This document shows, one piece after another, positions 20,175 through 29,040 of a stretch of 64,000 nucleotides of DNA. Below the pieces are notes generated by a model. It saw only the letters and a list, made by a program, of their open reading frames with translations, had not been told where the DNA came from and did not search any database. A program made the position numbers and the translations under genes. This DNA comes from Gemmatimonadota bacterium (GTDB lineage Bacteria; Gemmatimonadota; Gemmatimonadetes; Gemmatimonadales; GWC2-71-9): positions 124,001-188,000 of the forward strand of contig JAJCZX010000030.1 in the NCBI GenBank assembly GCA_029262195.1, in the 5' to 3' direction. Every line of letters begins with the position of its first letter. Position 1 is the first letter of the stretch.

Positions 20175-21283
20175 AGGTAGCAATCCTGTCTCATACATAC
20201 ATTGAGCCAGAAAACCGAGGCAAAATCAGGGCCTTGCATGCGCAGGGAGCCAAAGTGACCCTGTTCATTCCCAACGAGTGGAACGAACCTGCCCTGAAAA
20301 GGAAGTGGAGCGCTCCCGAGAGCAATGAAGATTTTGAAGTAATCCCGTTACCCGTCAAACGGGTTGCAACTAGCCCGGCTGCCGCAACATGGGACCTGAC
20401 CGAACTCAATACTGCTCTCGACACGTCGGAATTTGACCTCCTCCACATGGAAGAAGAACCCTGGTCGATGGTGTGCGGCTCGCTCGGAGATGCTACCAGA
20501 AAACGCAATCTTCCCAGCACCCTGTTTACATGGCAAAACCTCCCTAAACACCCCGCTCTTCCGCTCAGATGGGTAGCTCGCAGGAGATTAAAACGATTGG
20601 ACGGTTGGGTTGCGGGCAATCAGGCCGCAGCAGATCTTTTGCGCGATGTACATCCGAACATTCCGCTTGTAGTTCTCCCGCAGATCGGTATCCAGGCGGT
20701 GAATCCTCGTCCCCGTGAACGTGATGGTCACCAGGTGCTCTCTTTCGTGGGAAGGCTGGTCGTCGACAAAGGGATTTACGATCTGGTGGCAGCCCTGGCT
20801 TCTTCTTCTGACACAAACCGCCTGGAAGTTGTCGGCGACGGTCCCGAGATGGATGGACTGAAGGCCGACGTTTCGTCGAAAGGGCTCGAGGCACAAGTCT
20901 CGTTCCGGGGCGCTCTACCCCACGCCAAGGTAGATAATATCTGGGGGGATATTGATACCCTTGTACTCCCATCTCTCACCACTCGCCTCTGGGCCGAACA
21001 ATTCGGACACGTTCTCATTGAGGCCATGGCAGCCGGAAAAGCCATTATTGGTAGTGACTCAGGTGCAATCCCTGAAGTCATCGGCAGTGCAGGAAAAGTC
21101 TTCCCCGAAGGAGATTCTTCCGCCCTGGCCAAATGTATTGATGAACTCACGAACGACACCGAATTTGTTAGATTCTCAGAGTTAGCGGTCGAACGTGCCC
21201 ACGAATTCACGAATGATCGGATCGCAGCAAAACTGTTGGCCTTTTGGGAGGACGAAGTTTTGACCGGAAAATCGAACTCGTAG
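20171..21283 (+). CDS. GT4-family glycosyltransferase
   Basis: A 370-residue GT-B glycosyltransferase. ATG 20171 overlaps the previous stop as ATGA; a longer in-frame opening to 19994 is rejected because it would bury the family N-terminus MKVAILSHTYIEPENRGK. The donor domain shows FVGRLVVDKGIYDLVAAL, VVGDGPEMDGLK and AEQFGHVLIEAMAAGKAII with E-x7-E intact. The stop TAG shares a base with the GTG of the polymerase gene. Specificity unknown. Confidence 0.88.
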   Translation: MKVAILSHTYIEPENRGKIRALHAQGAKVTLFIPNEWNEPALKRKWSAPESNEDFEVIPLPVKRVATSPAAATWDLTELNTALDTSEFDLLHMEEEPWSMVCGSLGDATRKRNLPSTLFTWQNLPKHPALPLRWVARRRLKRLDGWVAGNQAAADLLRDVHPNIPLVVLPQIGIQAVNPRPRERDGHQVLSFVGRLVVDKGIYDLVAALASSSDTNRLEVVGDGPEMDGLKADVSSKGLEAQVSFRGALPHAKVDNIWGDIDTLVLPSLTTRLWAEQFGHVLIEAMAAGKAIIGSDSGAIPEVIGSAGKVFPEGDSSALAKCIDELTNDTEFVRFSELAVERAHEFTNDRIAAKLLAFWEDEVLTGKSNS

Positions 21284-22689
21284 TGAACTCGACAAGGGGC
21301 ATAACCTCCATCGAGTCTGTGAGAAAGCCAGACCCACTGGAAGGGTCCTGGACAGACGTTTTCCGTTATGATCCGGCCATCCACGTCCCAATCCTGTTCA
21401 GCATCATCATCGGCGTTTTCCAGGGATATCTTAAGGACAGGTTCGGCGGTTCAATTATTTACGCCCTCGCCGATGGCGCCTACCTTCTGGCTATACTCGC
21501 CTGGCTCGGCTCCATGGCCATCCGAAGACGAGGACTTTTCGGACCCACCAAACTGATTCACATGGTCATCGCGATGCTGGTCATCCCAACAGTATATGTC
21601 CTCCACCCCAGCACGGGCTTTCTGGTCAGTCTCGCCGGCCTGCGGGCGTGGACACTGTTTCCGATGGCTATGTTAATCGCCCTCACGTCCATCCGCTCGC
21701 GCGGTCAGGTGTATGCCTATGTCCATTTGATCCTGATTCTTTGCGCGATCACCGCCGTATACGGAATCAACCAGTATTTCCAGGGACCGGAGCTTGTCGC
21801 CTCTATAAGCGATCTTTCTGCTTTGAGACACGGGTCGACTAACATTTTCGTACTTGAGTCCGGTGAGACCGGATTCCGAGCATATTCCACCTTCACGTTC
21901 CCTGCCCCTTTTTCCAGCATGATGGTTTTCGGCATCCTCATGGCAGCAGGTATGATCACCAAACCGGGGTACAGCAAGTTCGTCAAGTTTTATTTGATCG
22001 CACTTGCTCCGTTGTTGTTCTGGGGGATGACGGTTTCTGGGACACGCGCCAGCCTGATCATCCTCGCCATCGGGTTGGTTCTCAACCTCTACTACCGTGG
22101 ATGGGGACTGAGGGTGGTGCCGTTGATGATTGTCGGTCTTGCCGTGTTGCACTCCGTCACTGTCCTTTCGTCCTGGGGAGGCACGCTTACCCGCCGGTTC
22201 GCCAGCACCGCCCTCACCGAGGGATTACTCTGGACCTATCTTTCAAATCCGATACGAACCGCTTTCTCTTACCTCGGCTCCGATCCCTTCGGCCTCGGAT
22301 TGGGACGTACCGGGGTGGGCGTGCCATTTGCCATCTCAAGCCGTCTCCCGCAGGATTATTTTGTCTTTTCTGACGGCGACATCGGGCGGGCGTCAGTGGA
22401 GATGGGCGTATTCGGCGTTCTCGTCCTTGGCGTCGTGATCATGCTTATTCTCAAGTTCTTACCCATGGCCTTGAAGATCCTGCTACCATCGTCCAGTAGA
22501 CACGTGGCGCTCGCGCTGGGACCACTGGTCCTCTCTACTTCGGTCGCCATCCTTATAGGGTCCCCCCTATCTTCTATACCACACGGCCTGATCTGGTGGT
22601 TCCTCTTCGGAGCTTTAGTTAGACTCGCGATCATGCAAAACGAGCAGGACAACCCGGTAGCGGGAGAGGAATTCTCTGGTACATCCTGA
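21283..22689 (+). CDS. Wzy/O-antigen ligase-like polymerase
   Basis: Polytopic membrane protein of about 468 residues with 10-12 hydrophobic segments and a larger periplasmic loop, resembling Wzy polymerases and O-antigen ligases. The segment FWGMTVSGTRASLIILAIGL with SGTRAS is the common Wzy_C/ligase signature, and LGLGRTGVGVPF follows in the loop. GTG 21283 shares its first base with the previous stop (TAGTG). As the only such protein in cluster 1 it probably polymerises the repeat units flipped by the 17599 gene product. Ligase function is an alternative. Confidence 0.82.
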   Translation: MNSTRGITSIESVRKPDPLEGSWTDVFRYDPAIHVPILFSIIIGVFQGYLKDRFGGSIIYALADGAYLLAILAWLGSMAIRRRGLFGPTKLIHMVIAMLVIPTVYVLHPSTGFLVSLAGLRAWTLFPMAMLIALTSIRSRGQVYAYVHLILILCAITAVYGINQYFQGPELVASISDLSALRHGSTNIFVLESGETGFRAYSTFTFPAPFSSMMVFGILMAAGMITKPGYSKFVKFYLIALAPLLFWGMTVSGTRASLIILAIGLVLNLYYRGWGLRVVPLMIVGLAVLHSVTVLSSWGGTLTRRFASTALTEGLLWTYLSNPIRTAFSYLGSDPFGLGLGRTGVGVPFAISSRLPQDYFVFSDGDIGRASVEMGVFGVLVLGVVIMLILKFLPMALKILLPSSSRHVALALGPLVLSTSVAILIGSPLSSIPHGLIWWFLFGALVRLAIMQNEQDNPVAGEEFSGTS

Positions 22690-22699
22690 AGCAGGGCCG

Positions 22700-23785
22700 T
22701 TGCGGATATTGCACGTGCATTCGGGAAACATTTTCGGAGGCATCGAGACTGTCCTCCTAACCCTGGCGCGATGCTCCGATCGCAAAAAAGTTACTCACGA
22801 TTTTGCCCTGTGCTTCCGCGGACGGCTTTCGGAAACGCTTCAGGCCGAAGGAAACGAAGTGCTATTCCTCCCTGTAACCAGGTTGCGGATGCCCTGGCAA
22901 GTCATTCGTGCTCGCTCAGCGCTCGGCCGACTCCTCTCTACCAGGAAATACGACGCTATTTTTTGTCATTCTCCGTGGTCCCAGGCAATTTTCGGTAAGG
23001 TTACCGCCGCCAACCCGGCAACCGACGGCCTGTGGTTACACGGGCAGCTTGACCCGGAATCAGCAATCGATCGAAAGGCCGCGAGGCAGCCACCCACGTC
23101 AATGATCTGCAACAGCGAATTTACCAGGGAGAAGGCGGAGCAAATGTTCGCGGTGGAGAACATCACTGTGATTCACAACGCGGTCGCTCCGCCAGTCGAA
23201 GAGCATGTGAATTTAAGAAGTTTGCTTTCGGTCGGTTCCGGCTGTGCGGTAATCCTCATCGTCGGCCGCATGGAAACACTTAAAGGGCATAGAGAATTGA
23301 TTCTCGCGGTAGCCGATATTGACCGCGATTCGTCCTGGGAATGTTGGATCTTTGGAGACGCTCACACTGCGGAGGAAATCGCCTACGTTGAAGGACTTGA
23401 GGCTCTGGCTGCCAGCCTGGATCTCAGCGATAGGATCCGGTTCATTGGAGCGCCGCACATGGCTCAAGATGCCTTCGCCGCAGCCGACATCTACTGCCAG
23501 CCGAATATCAGGCCTGATGCTTTCGGGATGACCTTTGTGGAGGCGCTGTACCACCGACTTCCCGTCATCACGACGGCCTTCGGCGGAGCCCTGGAGATTG
23601 TCACGCCACAGACGGGAGTGCTCGTTGAGCCAGGCACCCGAAGTGAATTGACTGCCGCCATCCAATCGCTCGTTCACGACCAGGTGAAGCGCAAGGAACT
23701 CGGTGCCGCAGGCCCTTCACGAGCGAGGGCCATTTCAGACCCTGATCGTCAGATCAACAAACTCGTCGAATGGCTCCGCCGGTGA
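22700..23785 (+). CDS. GT4-family glycosyltransferase
   Basis: A 361-residue GT-B glycosyltransferase. N-terminal HVHSGNIFGGIETVLLTLAR is the typical GGxE acceptor loop. The donor domain has LIVGRMETLKGHRELILAV and RPDAFGMTFVEALYHRLPVI, with Asp in place of the first Glu. TTG 22700 is 10 bases after the polymerase stop and gives the conserved beginning. The gene overlaps the next by 16 bases. Part of the cluster 1 train; donor unknown. Confidence 0.87.
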   Translation: MRILHVHSGNIFGGIETVLLTLARCSDRKKVTHDFALCFRGRLSETLQAEGNEVLFLPVTRLRMPWQVIRARSALGRLLSTRKYDAIFCHSPWSQAIFGKVTAANPATDGLWLHGQLDPESAIDRKAARQPPTSMICNSEFTREKAEQMFAVENITVIHNAVAPPVEEHVNLRSLLSVGSGCAVILIVGRMETLKGHRELILAVADIDRDSSWECWIFGDAHTAEEIAYVEGLEALAASLDLSDRIRFIGAPHMAQDAFAAADIYCQPNIRPDAFGMTFVEALYHRLPVITTAFGGALEIVTPQTGVLVEPGTRSELTAAIQSLVHDQVKRKELGAAGPSRARAISDPDRQINKLVEWLRR

Positions 23786-24885
23786 CCCGGACCATCGCGC
23801 TGGTACCAGATCTTCCGGAAGAGCAGTGGCCGTCGATGGATCGGTACGCGTTAAGACTTTTCGACTCGTTGGACGAACAAATCATGGACGGGTTGAATGC
23901 GAAACTCACCGCTGACATCAGATCTATTGTCGGCCAATCGGGAGAGACGCCAGCTGGGCTGAGTGAACCGCAGCGATACTACCAACGCTACTACCATTAC
24001 CCGCGCGAGGTTAAAAAGCATTCGGCGGACCTTTTTCATGTTCTCGACCATTCATACGGACATGTCTGTAGCCACTTGCGATCTCCAAGCGTGGTGACCG
24101 TCCACGATCTATTCTTCGCCATAGAGAAACCCGTCGCCTTCGGGCCAAGACGGTGGCTGAAAAACGCAGCGTTGAAATCAGTCGAGAAAGGGCTACGAAG
24201 TGCAGACGCCTTCATCGTCGGCACCCGGTATTTGAAAGATGAACTCGCGACCTTCCTCGATTCTTCAGAAAATATATTTATCGCCCCCTTCGGAGTGGAG
24301 GCAAATTTCAAACCACCCAGCGCAGAAGCAAGAGAGGAAGCGAGGAGACATTTCGGAATCGCGGACGACAGTTTCGTAATCCTTCACGTCGGTTCAAACG
24401 CCCCTCGAAAGAACCTCAGCTGTGTCGTGAATACCACGGCATTCCTGAGGCAGCAAGGGCATGCCTGTACCCTCCTCCAGGTTGGAGCCAAAAAGCCACC
24501 TGAAGCCCCTGCAAAGCTCGGATCGGCTGGTATCTGGGCAGGACAAACCGACGAAACGGAACTGCGGGCAGCGTACCACGCGGCCGACCTTTTGTTTTTC
24601 CCGTCTCACTATGAAGGTTTTGGTTTTCCAGTCCTGGAGGCGATGGCCAACAACCTTCCCGTGGTTGGATCGGGAGCCGGCGGGATGCAGGAGGTGGCCG
24701 GAGACGCTGCCGTTTTGGTTCCGGAAGGAACCGCAAGCGAATACGGGGAAAGGATCGCCACACTGATCGACGATTCAGCGGCGCGAAACAGCCTCGTCGA
24801 GAGAGGTGCCGGACGAGTGGCTGAATTTACCTGGCGGCGGACCGCGTCCCTCACCGCCGACGTTTACCGGAAGGTTCTTTCCTGA
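23770..24885 (+). CDS. GT4-family glycosyltransferase
   Basis: A 371-residue glycosyltransferase of the mannosyltransferase-like group. It shows VVTVHDLFFAIEKP, the donor-site ILHVGSNAPRKNLSCVV, and HYEGFGFPVLEAMANNLPVV with E-x7-E intact. ATG 23770 overlaps the previous gene by 16 bases; a GTG at 23782 is an alternative. The stop TGA overlaps the asnB ATG as TGATG. Specificity unknown. Confidence 0.88.
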   Translation: MAPPVTRTIALVPDLPEEQWPSMDRYALRLFDSLDEQIMDGLNAKLTADIRSIVGQSGETPAGLSEPQRYYQRYYHYPREVKKHSADLFHVLDHSYGHVCSHLRSPSVVTVHDLFFAIEKPVAFGPRRWLKNAALKSVEKGLRSADAFIVGTRYLKDELATFLDSSENIFIAPFGVEANFKPPSAEAREEARRHFGIADDSFVILHVGSNAPRKNLSCVVNTTAFLRQQGHACTLLQVGAKKPPEAPAKLGSAGIWAGQTDETELRAAYHAADLLFFPSHYEGFGFPVLEAMANNLPVVGSGAGGMQEVAGDAAVLVPEGTASEYGERIATLIDDSAARNSLVERGAGRVAEFTWRRTASLTADVYRKVLS

Positions 24886-26690
24886 TGTGTGGCATAGTCG
24901 CCCTCTGGAAATGCGGTAATGACCGCGTGATCGGAGAGATGCTTGGGGTGATACGGCATCGCGGTCCGGATGACGAAGGACGGTTCGAACATGAGGGATC
25001 CCACATTGGAGTTCGCCGCCTTTCAATCATCGATGTCGAGGGCGGCCACCAACCAGCCTTCAATGACGACCGTAGTCTCTCGCTGGTGTTGAATGGAGAG
25101 ATATACAATCACGCGGAACTTCGAGGTGAGTTGGTGGGAATCGGCTGTAGTTTCATTTCAGGATCTGACACCGAAGTCCTTGCCCACGGTTTGCACAAAT
25201 GGGGTATTCAGAAACTTCTGGAAAAAGTCAGAGGGATGTTTTCCTTCGCAGCCATCGACACCGCCAGGCGAAGGATGTTCATTGCCCGCGACCGGCTCGG
25301 GATAAAACCGCTCTACTGGACCAGGGTCGGAGGCGGGTTCGCGTTCGTTTCAGAGATAAAATCTTTGTTCCAACTCGAAGAGATCGCTCCCGCGGTGAAC
25401 ACCAAAAAACTGCCCGAGCAATTGGCCAATCGGTTTGTCTCCGGTCCCGACACGATCTTTGCAAACATTCACAGAGTAGCCCCCGGGACCTTTTGGACGC
25501 TGGACACCGCAGGGCACACCGAGAGCAAGTATTGGTCCATCCCATCTCCGACTGACTCGCACCCCAACGGTGATGAATTAGTTGAAAACGTGACGCGGCT
25601 TTTCAAAGATGCCGTCACGGATCGGCTCGTGAGCGACGTACCGGTGGGGGCGCTTCTTTCCGGGGGGTTGGACTCGTCTATCGTCGTCTCCCAGATGAGT
25701 ACGCTGGCCGAGTCCCCTCCCCTGACTTTCACAGTCGGTTTCGGCGATTCGGCTTTGGACGAACGCCCCTATGCCCGAACAGTCGCGACCGAGTTTGGCA
25801 CACGACACGTAGAAGAGGATGTTGTCGTTTCAGATTCCACCGAGTTAGACGAAGTCGTCTGGCACCTCGACGAACCTGTCGGGGACGCGGCAGCCTTACC
25901 CACCCTCCTGATCGCCAGAACGGCCGCCAGGCACGTGAAGGTGGTGCTCACAGGCGAAGGAAGCGATGAGCTTTTTGGCGGGTACCCCAGGTACCGTCTT
26001 TCGCAACTGGCCGACCGGCTCCACCGTTACCCCACCATCTTTTGGAAACCATTGTTAGACCCGCTGCAGTTACTTCCGGGAATGGTCGGACACGTGGCGG
26101 GCCGGTTGTTCCAATCTCATCGCGAGGTTCAACTCCGCAACGCTTTGTGGATGTCGGGCCTCGCGCCGAGCGACCTTCAACGACTCGTACCGGCCATGGA
26201 AAGCGCCGCATGGAAAAGAGCCTACAGCGACGGAGAGTCGGCCAAGCCCTGGCGACTCGACATGTCCCGCTGGCTGTTGAATGACATCCTGCTAAAAGTC
26301 GACAAGATGTCGATGGGGGCGAGCCTTGAAGCGCGGGTGCCATTCCTCGACCACAGGTTGGTCGAATACATGTACGGATTGTCTGAAGACGTGCGCGCCA
26401 AATGGCTGGGCAAGACGATCCTTAAGAAAGCCTTCGCCAATTCGCTCCCGCCGTCAGTTTTTGCCCGCAAGAAGGCGCCGTTCAAACCACCGATCGCAAC
26501 CTGGTTCCGCGCTGACCTCGGTCGTAGGCTTGAAGGACTCATCACAGACACCGGGTCGTTCGTCAACACGCACCTTGACGCCGAAGCAGCCGTTGCGTTG
26601 TTGAAGGAGCATCGGAACGGAGCCGACCACGCGTTGATCCTGTGGCAGCTTTTTACAATGGAAGTTTGGTGGAGGAGGTTCTTCAAATAG
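24885..26690 (+). CDS. asnB: Asparagine synthetase B-type amidotransferase
   Basis: A 601-residue glutamine-dependent amidotransferase. The class II glutaminase domain begins with the essential Cys2 (MCGIVALW) and has RHRGPDDEG and LVLNGEIYNH. The synthetase domain has the PP-loop SGGLDSS near residue 258 and GEGSDELFGGYPRY. Length and motifs fit AsnB. Lying inside a polysaccharide train between two glycosyltransferases, it may instead amidate a sugar uronic acid, as known for some AsnB homologues in O-antigen loci; this is inference. TGATG overlap with the previous gene. Confidence 0.92.
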   Translation: MCGIVALWKCGNDRVIGEMLGVIRHRGPDDEGRFEHEGSHIGVRRLSIIDVEGGHQPAFNDDRSLSLVLNGEIYNHAELRGELVGIGCSFISGSDTEVLAHGLHKWGIQKLLEKVRGMFSFAAIDTARRRMFIARDRLGIKPLYWTRVGGGFAFVSEIKSLFQLEEIAPAVNTKKLPEQLANRFVSGPDTIFANIHRVAPGTFWTLDTAGHTESKYWSIPSPTDSHPNGDELVENVTRLFKDAVTDRLVSDVPVGALLSGGLDSSIVVSQMSTLAESPPLTFTVGFGDSALDERPYARTVATEFGTRHVEEDVVVSDSTELDEVVWHLDEPVGDAAALPTLLIARTAARHVKVVLTGEGSDELFGGYPRYRLSQLADRLHRYPTIFWKPLLDPLQLLPGMVGHVAGRLFQSHREVQLRNALWMSGLAPSDLQRLVPAMESAAWKRAYSDGESAKPWRLDMSRWLLNDILLKVDKMSMGASLEARVPFLDHRLVEYMYGLSEDVRAKWLGKTILKKAFANSLPPSVFARKKAPFKPPIATWFRADLGRRLEGLITDTGSFVNTHLDAEAAVALLKEHRNGADHALILWQLFTMEVWWRRFFK

Positions 26691-27862
26691 ACGTTCTTGC
26701 CGTTAGCATCTCGTCAAACCTGGGAGGCTCCGAACGCAGCCTTATGGAATTCGCGCGGAGGGCAGAAAGCAACGGCATCTCCCTCACCGTCGGGCTACCC
26801 AATGAGGGGCCCCTTGCTACCGAGTTGAGACAACACGGCGTTTCGTGCCGGATCATTGATCAGCTTGTCCCCCTCCTTCACCTGTCCCAACAGCCAGGGA
26901 AATTTTCTCCACTCCAGGTTATTGGTTCGATCAAACATTTCGTCAACGCAGGACGCGCAATGAAGAACCTGGTCGGAAACGGCCTGGTTTATTCAAATTC
27001 CTTCAAAACCCACCTGGCTACCGCGCTCGGTGGAGTAAGGGCTGTCTGGCACGTGAGGGAATTCCCTCCCGGAAAGACGTCGCTCATATGGGGTCCATTG
27101 GCCGCGCACTTGCCTGCGGGAATAATCGCCAACTCAAGGTCGGTAGCCACAGCGTGGAGCGACCTAATGGCTCCCGTAACTCCTGGAGCCCCGCCCGTCA
27201 CTGCGGTTCCCAACGGTGTGGACACGTCGACTTTCGCCCCTACCAGACGGACCAACTGGCTTCGCAAAAGATTCGGAATTCCGGAGAATGCGTTTGTGTT
27301 CGGAATGCCTGCTGTGTTCGCGGGTTGGAAGGGTCACATGGAGGTAATCGACGCCTTTGAATGTATGGCCGCTACGCACAACGCCCACCTCATTTTGGTA
27401 GGCGGACCGGTTTACGATACGACCGCGGAAAAACAATACGCTGAAGAAATGGAGAAACGATTGGACGCCAACCCGACCGGTCGGTTGCACTCAGCCGGTT
27501 TCGAGAATGACATCGCACGGGTCTACTCAGAGTTCGACTGCACAATTCATTACTCCCTTCGCCCTGAGCCTTTCGGGCGAGTGGTTATAGAGAGTATGTC
27601 TTGCGGCACCCCGATCATCGCTGCGGCCGAAGGCGGTCCACTTGAGATTTTGGATGCAACCGAACCGGGTCCCGGAACAGGTGGCTGGTTATGCAAGCCA
27701 CGCGATATCAATGCGCTGCAACGAATGATGGAATCTGTGTGCCAGGTGGACGCCGCAGAGTTGCAACGAATTGGGACCGACGGCCGCTACCGCGTTGAGG
27801 AGGAATACGACGCCGAAGACTACGCCACCGGGGTCAGCACCGTACTTCGAGACCTCCCCTGA
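26669..27862 (+). CDS. GT4-family glycosyltransferase
   Basis: A glycosyltransferase of about 397 residues, last gene of the cluster 1 train. N-terminal SISSNLGGSERSLMEFARRA, donor-site GMPAVFAGWKGHMEVIDAF and RPEPFGRVVIESMSCGTPII with E-x7-E intact. The start is uncertain: the frame opens at 26642, and GTG 26669 is chosen. A strong GGAGGAGG at 26670-26677 lies just after that GTG and before codon ATA 26687, where no standard start exists. It overlaps asnB by about 22 bases. Ends right before a heptamer repeat tract. Confidence 0.85.
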   Translation: MEEVLQIDVLAVSISSNLGGSERSLMEFARRAESNGISLTVGLPNEGPLATELRQHGVSCRIIDQLVPLLHLSQQPGKFSPLQVIGSIKHFVNAGRAMKNLVGNGLVYSNSFKTHLATALGGVRAVWHVREFPPGKTSLIWGPLAAHLPAGIIANSRSVATAWSDLMAPVTPGAPPVTAVPNGVDTSTFAPTRRTNWLRKRFGIPENAFVFGMPAVFAGWKGHMEVIDAFECMAATHNAHLILVGGPVYDTTAEKQYAEEMEKRLDANPTGRLHSAGFENDIARVYSEFDCTIHYSLRPEPFGRVVIESMSCGTPIIAAAEGGPLEILDATEPGPGTGGWLCKPRDINALQRMMESVCQVDAAELQRIGTDGRYRVEEEYDAEDYATGVSTVLRDLP

Positions 27863-27911
27863 CTTCCCGACTTCCTGACCTCCCGCTTCCCGCTTCCCGC
27901 TTCCCGCCATC
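27863..27911. repeat. Heptamer tandem repeat filling the gap between convergent genes
   Basis: The whole 49-base gap between the stop of the glycosyltransferase and the stop of hflX is built of 7-base units: CTTCCCG, ACTTCCT, GACCTCC, then three perfect CGCTTCC copies and a degenerate one. The complementary strand reads as GGAAGCG units. No hairpin terminator is visible here. Confidence 0.85.
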
Positions 27912-29033
27912 CTACCCACCCACATCGTATTTCATCCACGGAGCCAGGGGCGCCCGCTGTTTGAGAAGTTCCTTTAACTCGTCCGTTTCTTTGTTGGCCG
28001 CGGAGACATATACACATTTGTCGTGAAGGACCGCCTCGTTGAACCTGAGATCCTCCAGCCCACGCAGCAGGTCCACCTTGTTGAAGACCATCACCTGCTC
28101 TTTTTCCTCCGCCCCGAGTTCGCGAAGCACGTTTTCTCCCGCCTGTACATGCTCCCGCCAACTCGGATTGCTCGCGTCTACGACGTGCAGCAACAAATCA
28201 GCCTCGACGGCCACTTCAAGAGTAGAACGAAAACTTGCGATAAGGTGATGGGGCAGCTTCCTGATAAATCCCACCGTGTCAATCAATCGGATGCGTCGCC
28301 CTTCAATGGCGAACTCCCTCGTCTGTGTGTCCAATGTGGCAAAGAGCCTGTTTTCAATGAAGGCATCCGCGCCAGTGAGGACTCGCAAGAGGCTCGACTT
28401 GCCAGCGTTGGTGTAACCGACCAGAGCGACAGTCAAAGCGCCATCGTCGCCTCGATTTACTCTGCGACGATGTTCGGAAACTTTCTTGAGCCGGGCCCTG
28501 AGTGTACTAATTCGCTTTCGGATTAGCCGTCTGTCGGTCTCGATCTGGGTTTCACCGGGCCCCCGAAGTCCAATCCCCCCTCTGATCCTCGATAGGTGGA
28601 CCCACATCCGAGCCAACCGCGGCAGCAGGTACTCCAGCTGGGCCAACTCTACCTGAAGCTTTGCCTCGGCACTGCGAGCCCGAGTGGCAAAGATGTCCAG
28701 AATCAACTCGGCCCTGTCCATGACACGAACGCCGAGTTCCTCTTCCAGGGTCTTACCCTGAGTGGGCGTTAGTTCTTCGTCAACCACCGCCAGATCAACC
28801 TCTAGCTCCGCCACCACACCCTTCAACTCCTCTAACTTCCCCTTGCCCAGATAACTGTTAGCGTTCGGGGTTTGCACTCGCTGAATGGACCTGCCCACTA
28901 CCACGGCCCCTGCCGTGTCGGCAAGCATCTCGAGTTCATCAAGGTGATCATCAACCTCGGCGATTTCGTGCGTGCCTTTACGGGGTGCAGCGATGAGGAA
29001 AGCCCTGTCGGGGCCAGTTTCAATTTTTTCCAT
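27912..29033 (-). CDS. hflX: GTPase HflX
   Basis: Ribosome-splitting GTPase of 373 residues, acting on stalled or heat-damaged 50S/70S ribosomes. The N-terminal HflX domain has LGKGKLEEL and the linker helices RGGIGLRGPGETQIETDRR, both family hallmarks. G domain: VGYTNAGKSSLL (G1), LIDTVGFIRKLPHHL (G3), NKVDLL (G4). ATG 29033 lies 7 bases downstream of the cca stop, so the two probably form an operon. It converges on polysaccharide cluster 1. Confidence 0.96.
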   Translation of the reverse strand: MEKIETGPDRAFLIAAPRKGTHEIAEVDDHLDELEMLADTAGAVVVGRSIQRVQTPNANSYLGKGKLEELKGVVAELEVDLAVVDEELTPTQGKTLEEELGVRVMDRAELILDIFATRARSAEAKLQVELAQLEYLLPRLARMWVHLSRIRGGIGLRGPGETQIETDRRLIRKRISTLRARLKKVSEHRRRVNRGDDGALTVALVGYTNAGKSSLLRVLTGADAFIENRLFATLDTQTREFAIEGRRIRLIDTVGFIRKLPHHLIASFRSTLEVAVEADLLLHVVDASNPSWREHVQAGENVLRELGAEEKEQVMVFNKVDLLRGLEDLRFNEAVLHDKCVYVSAANKETDELKELLKQRAPLAPWMKYDVGG

Positions 29034-29040
29034 CGGTTTT

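Noticed and set aside
27863-27911. CRISPR array
   Set aside because: The units are contiguous 7-mers with no spacers, and no cas genes are present anywhere in the window.
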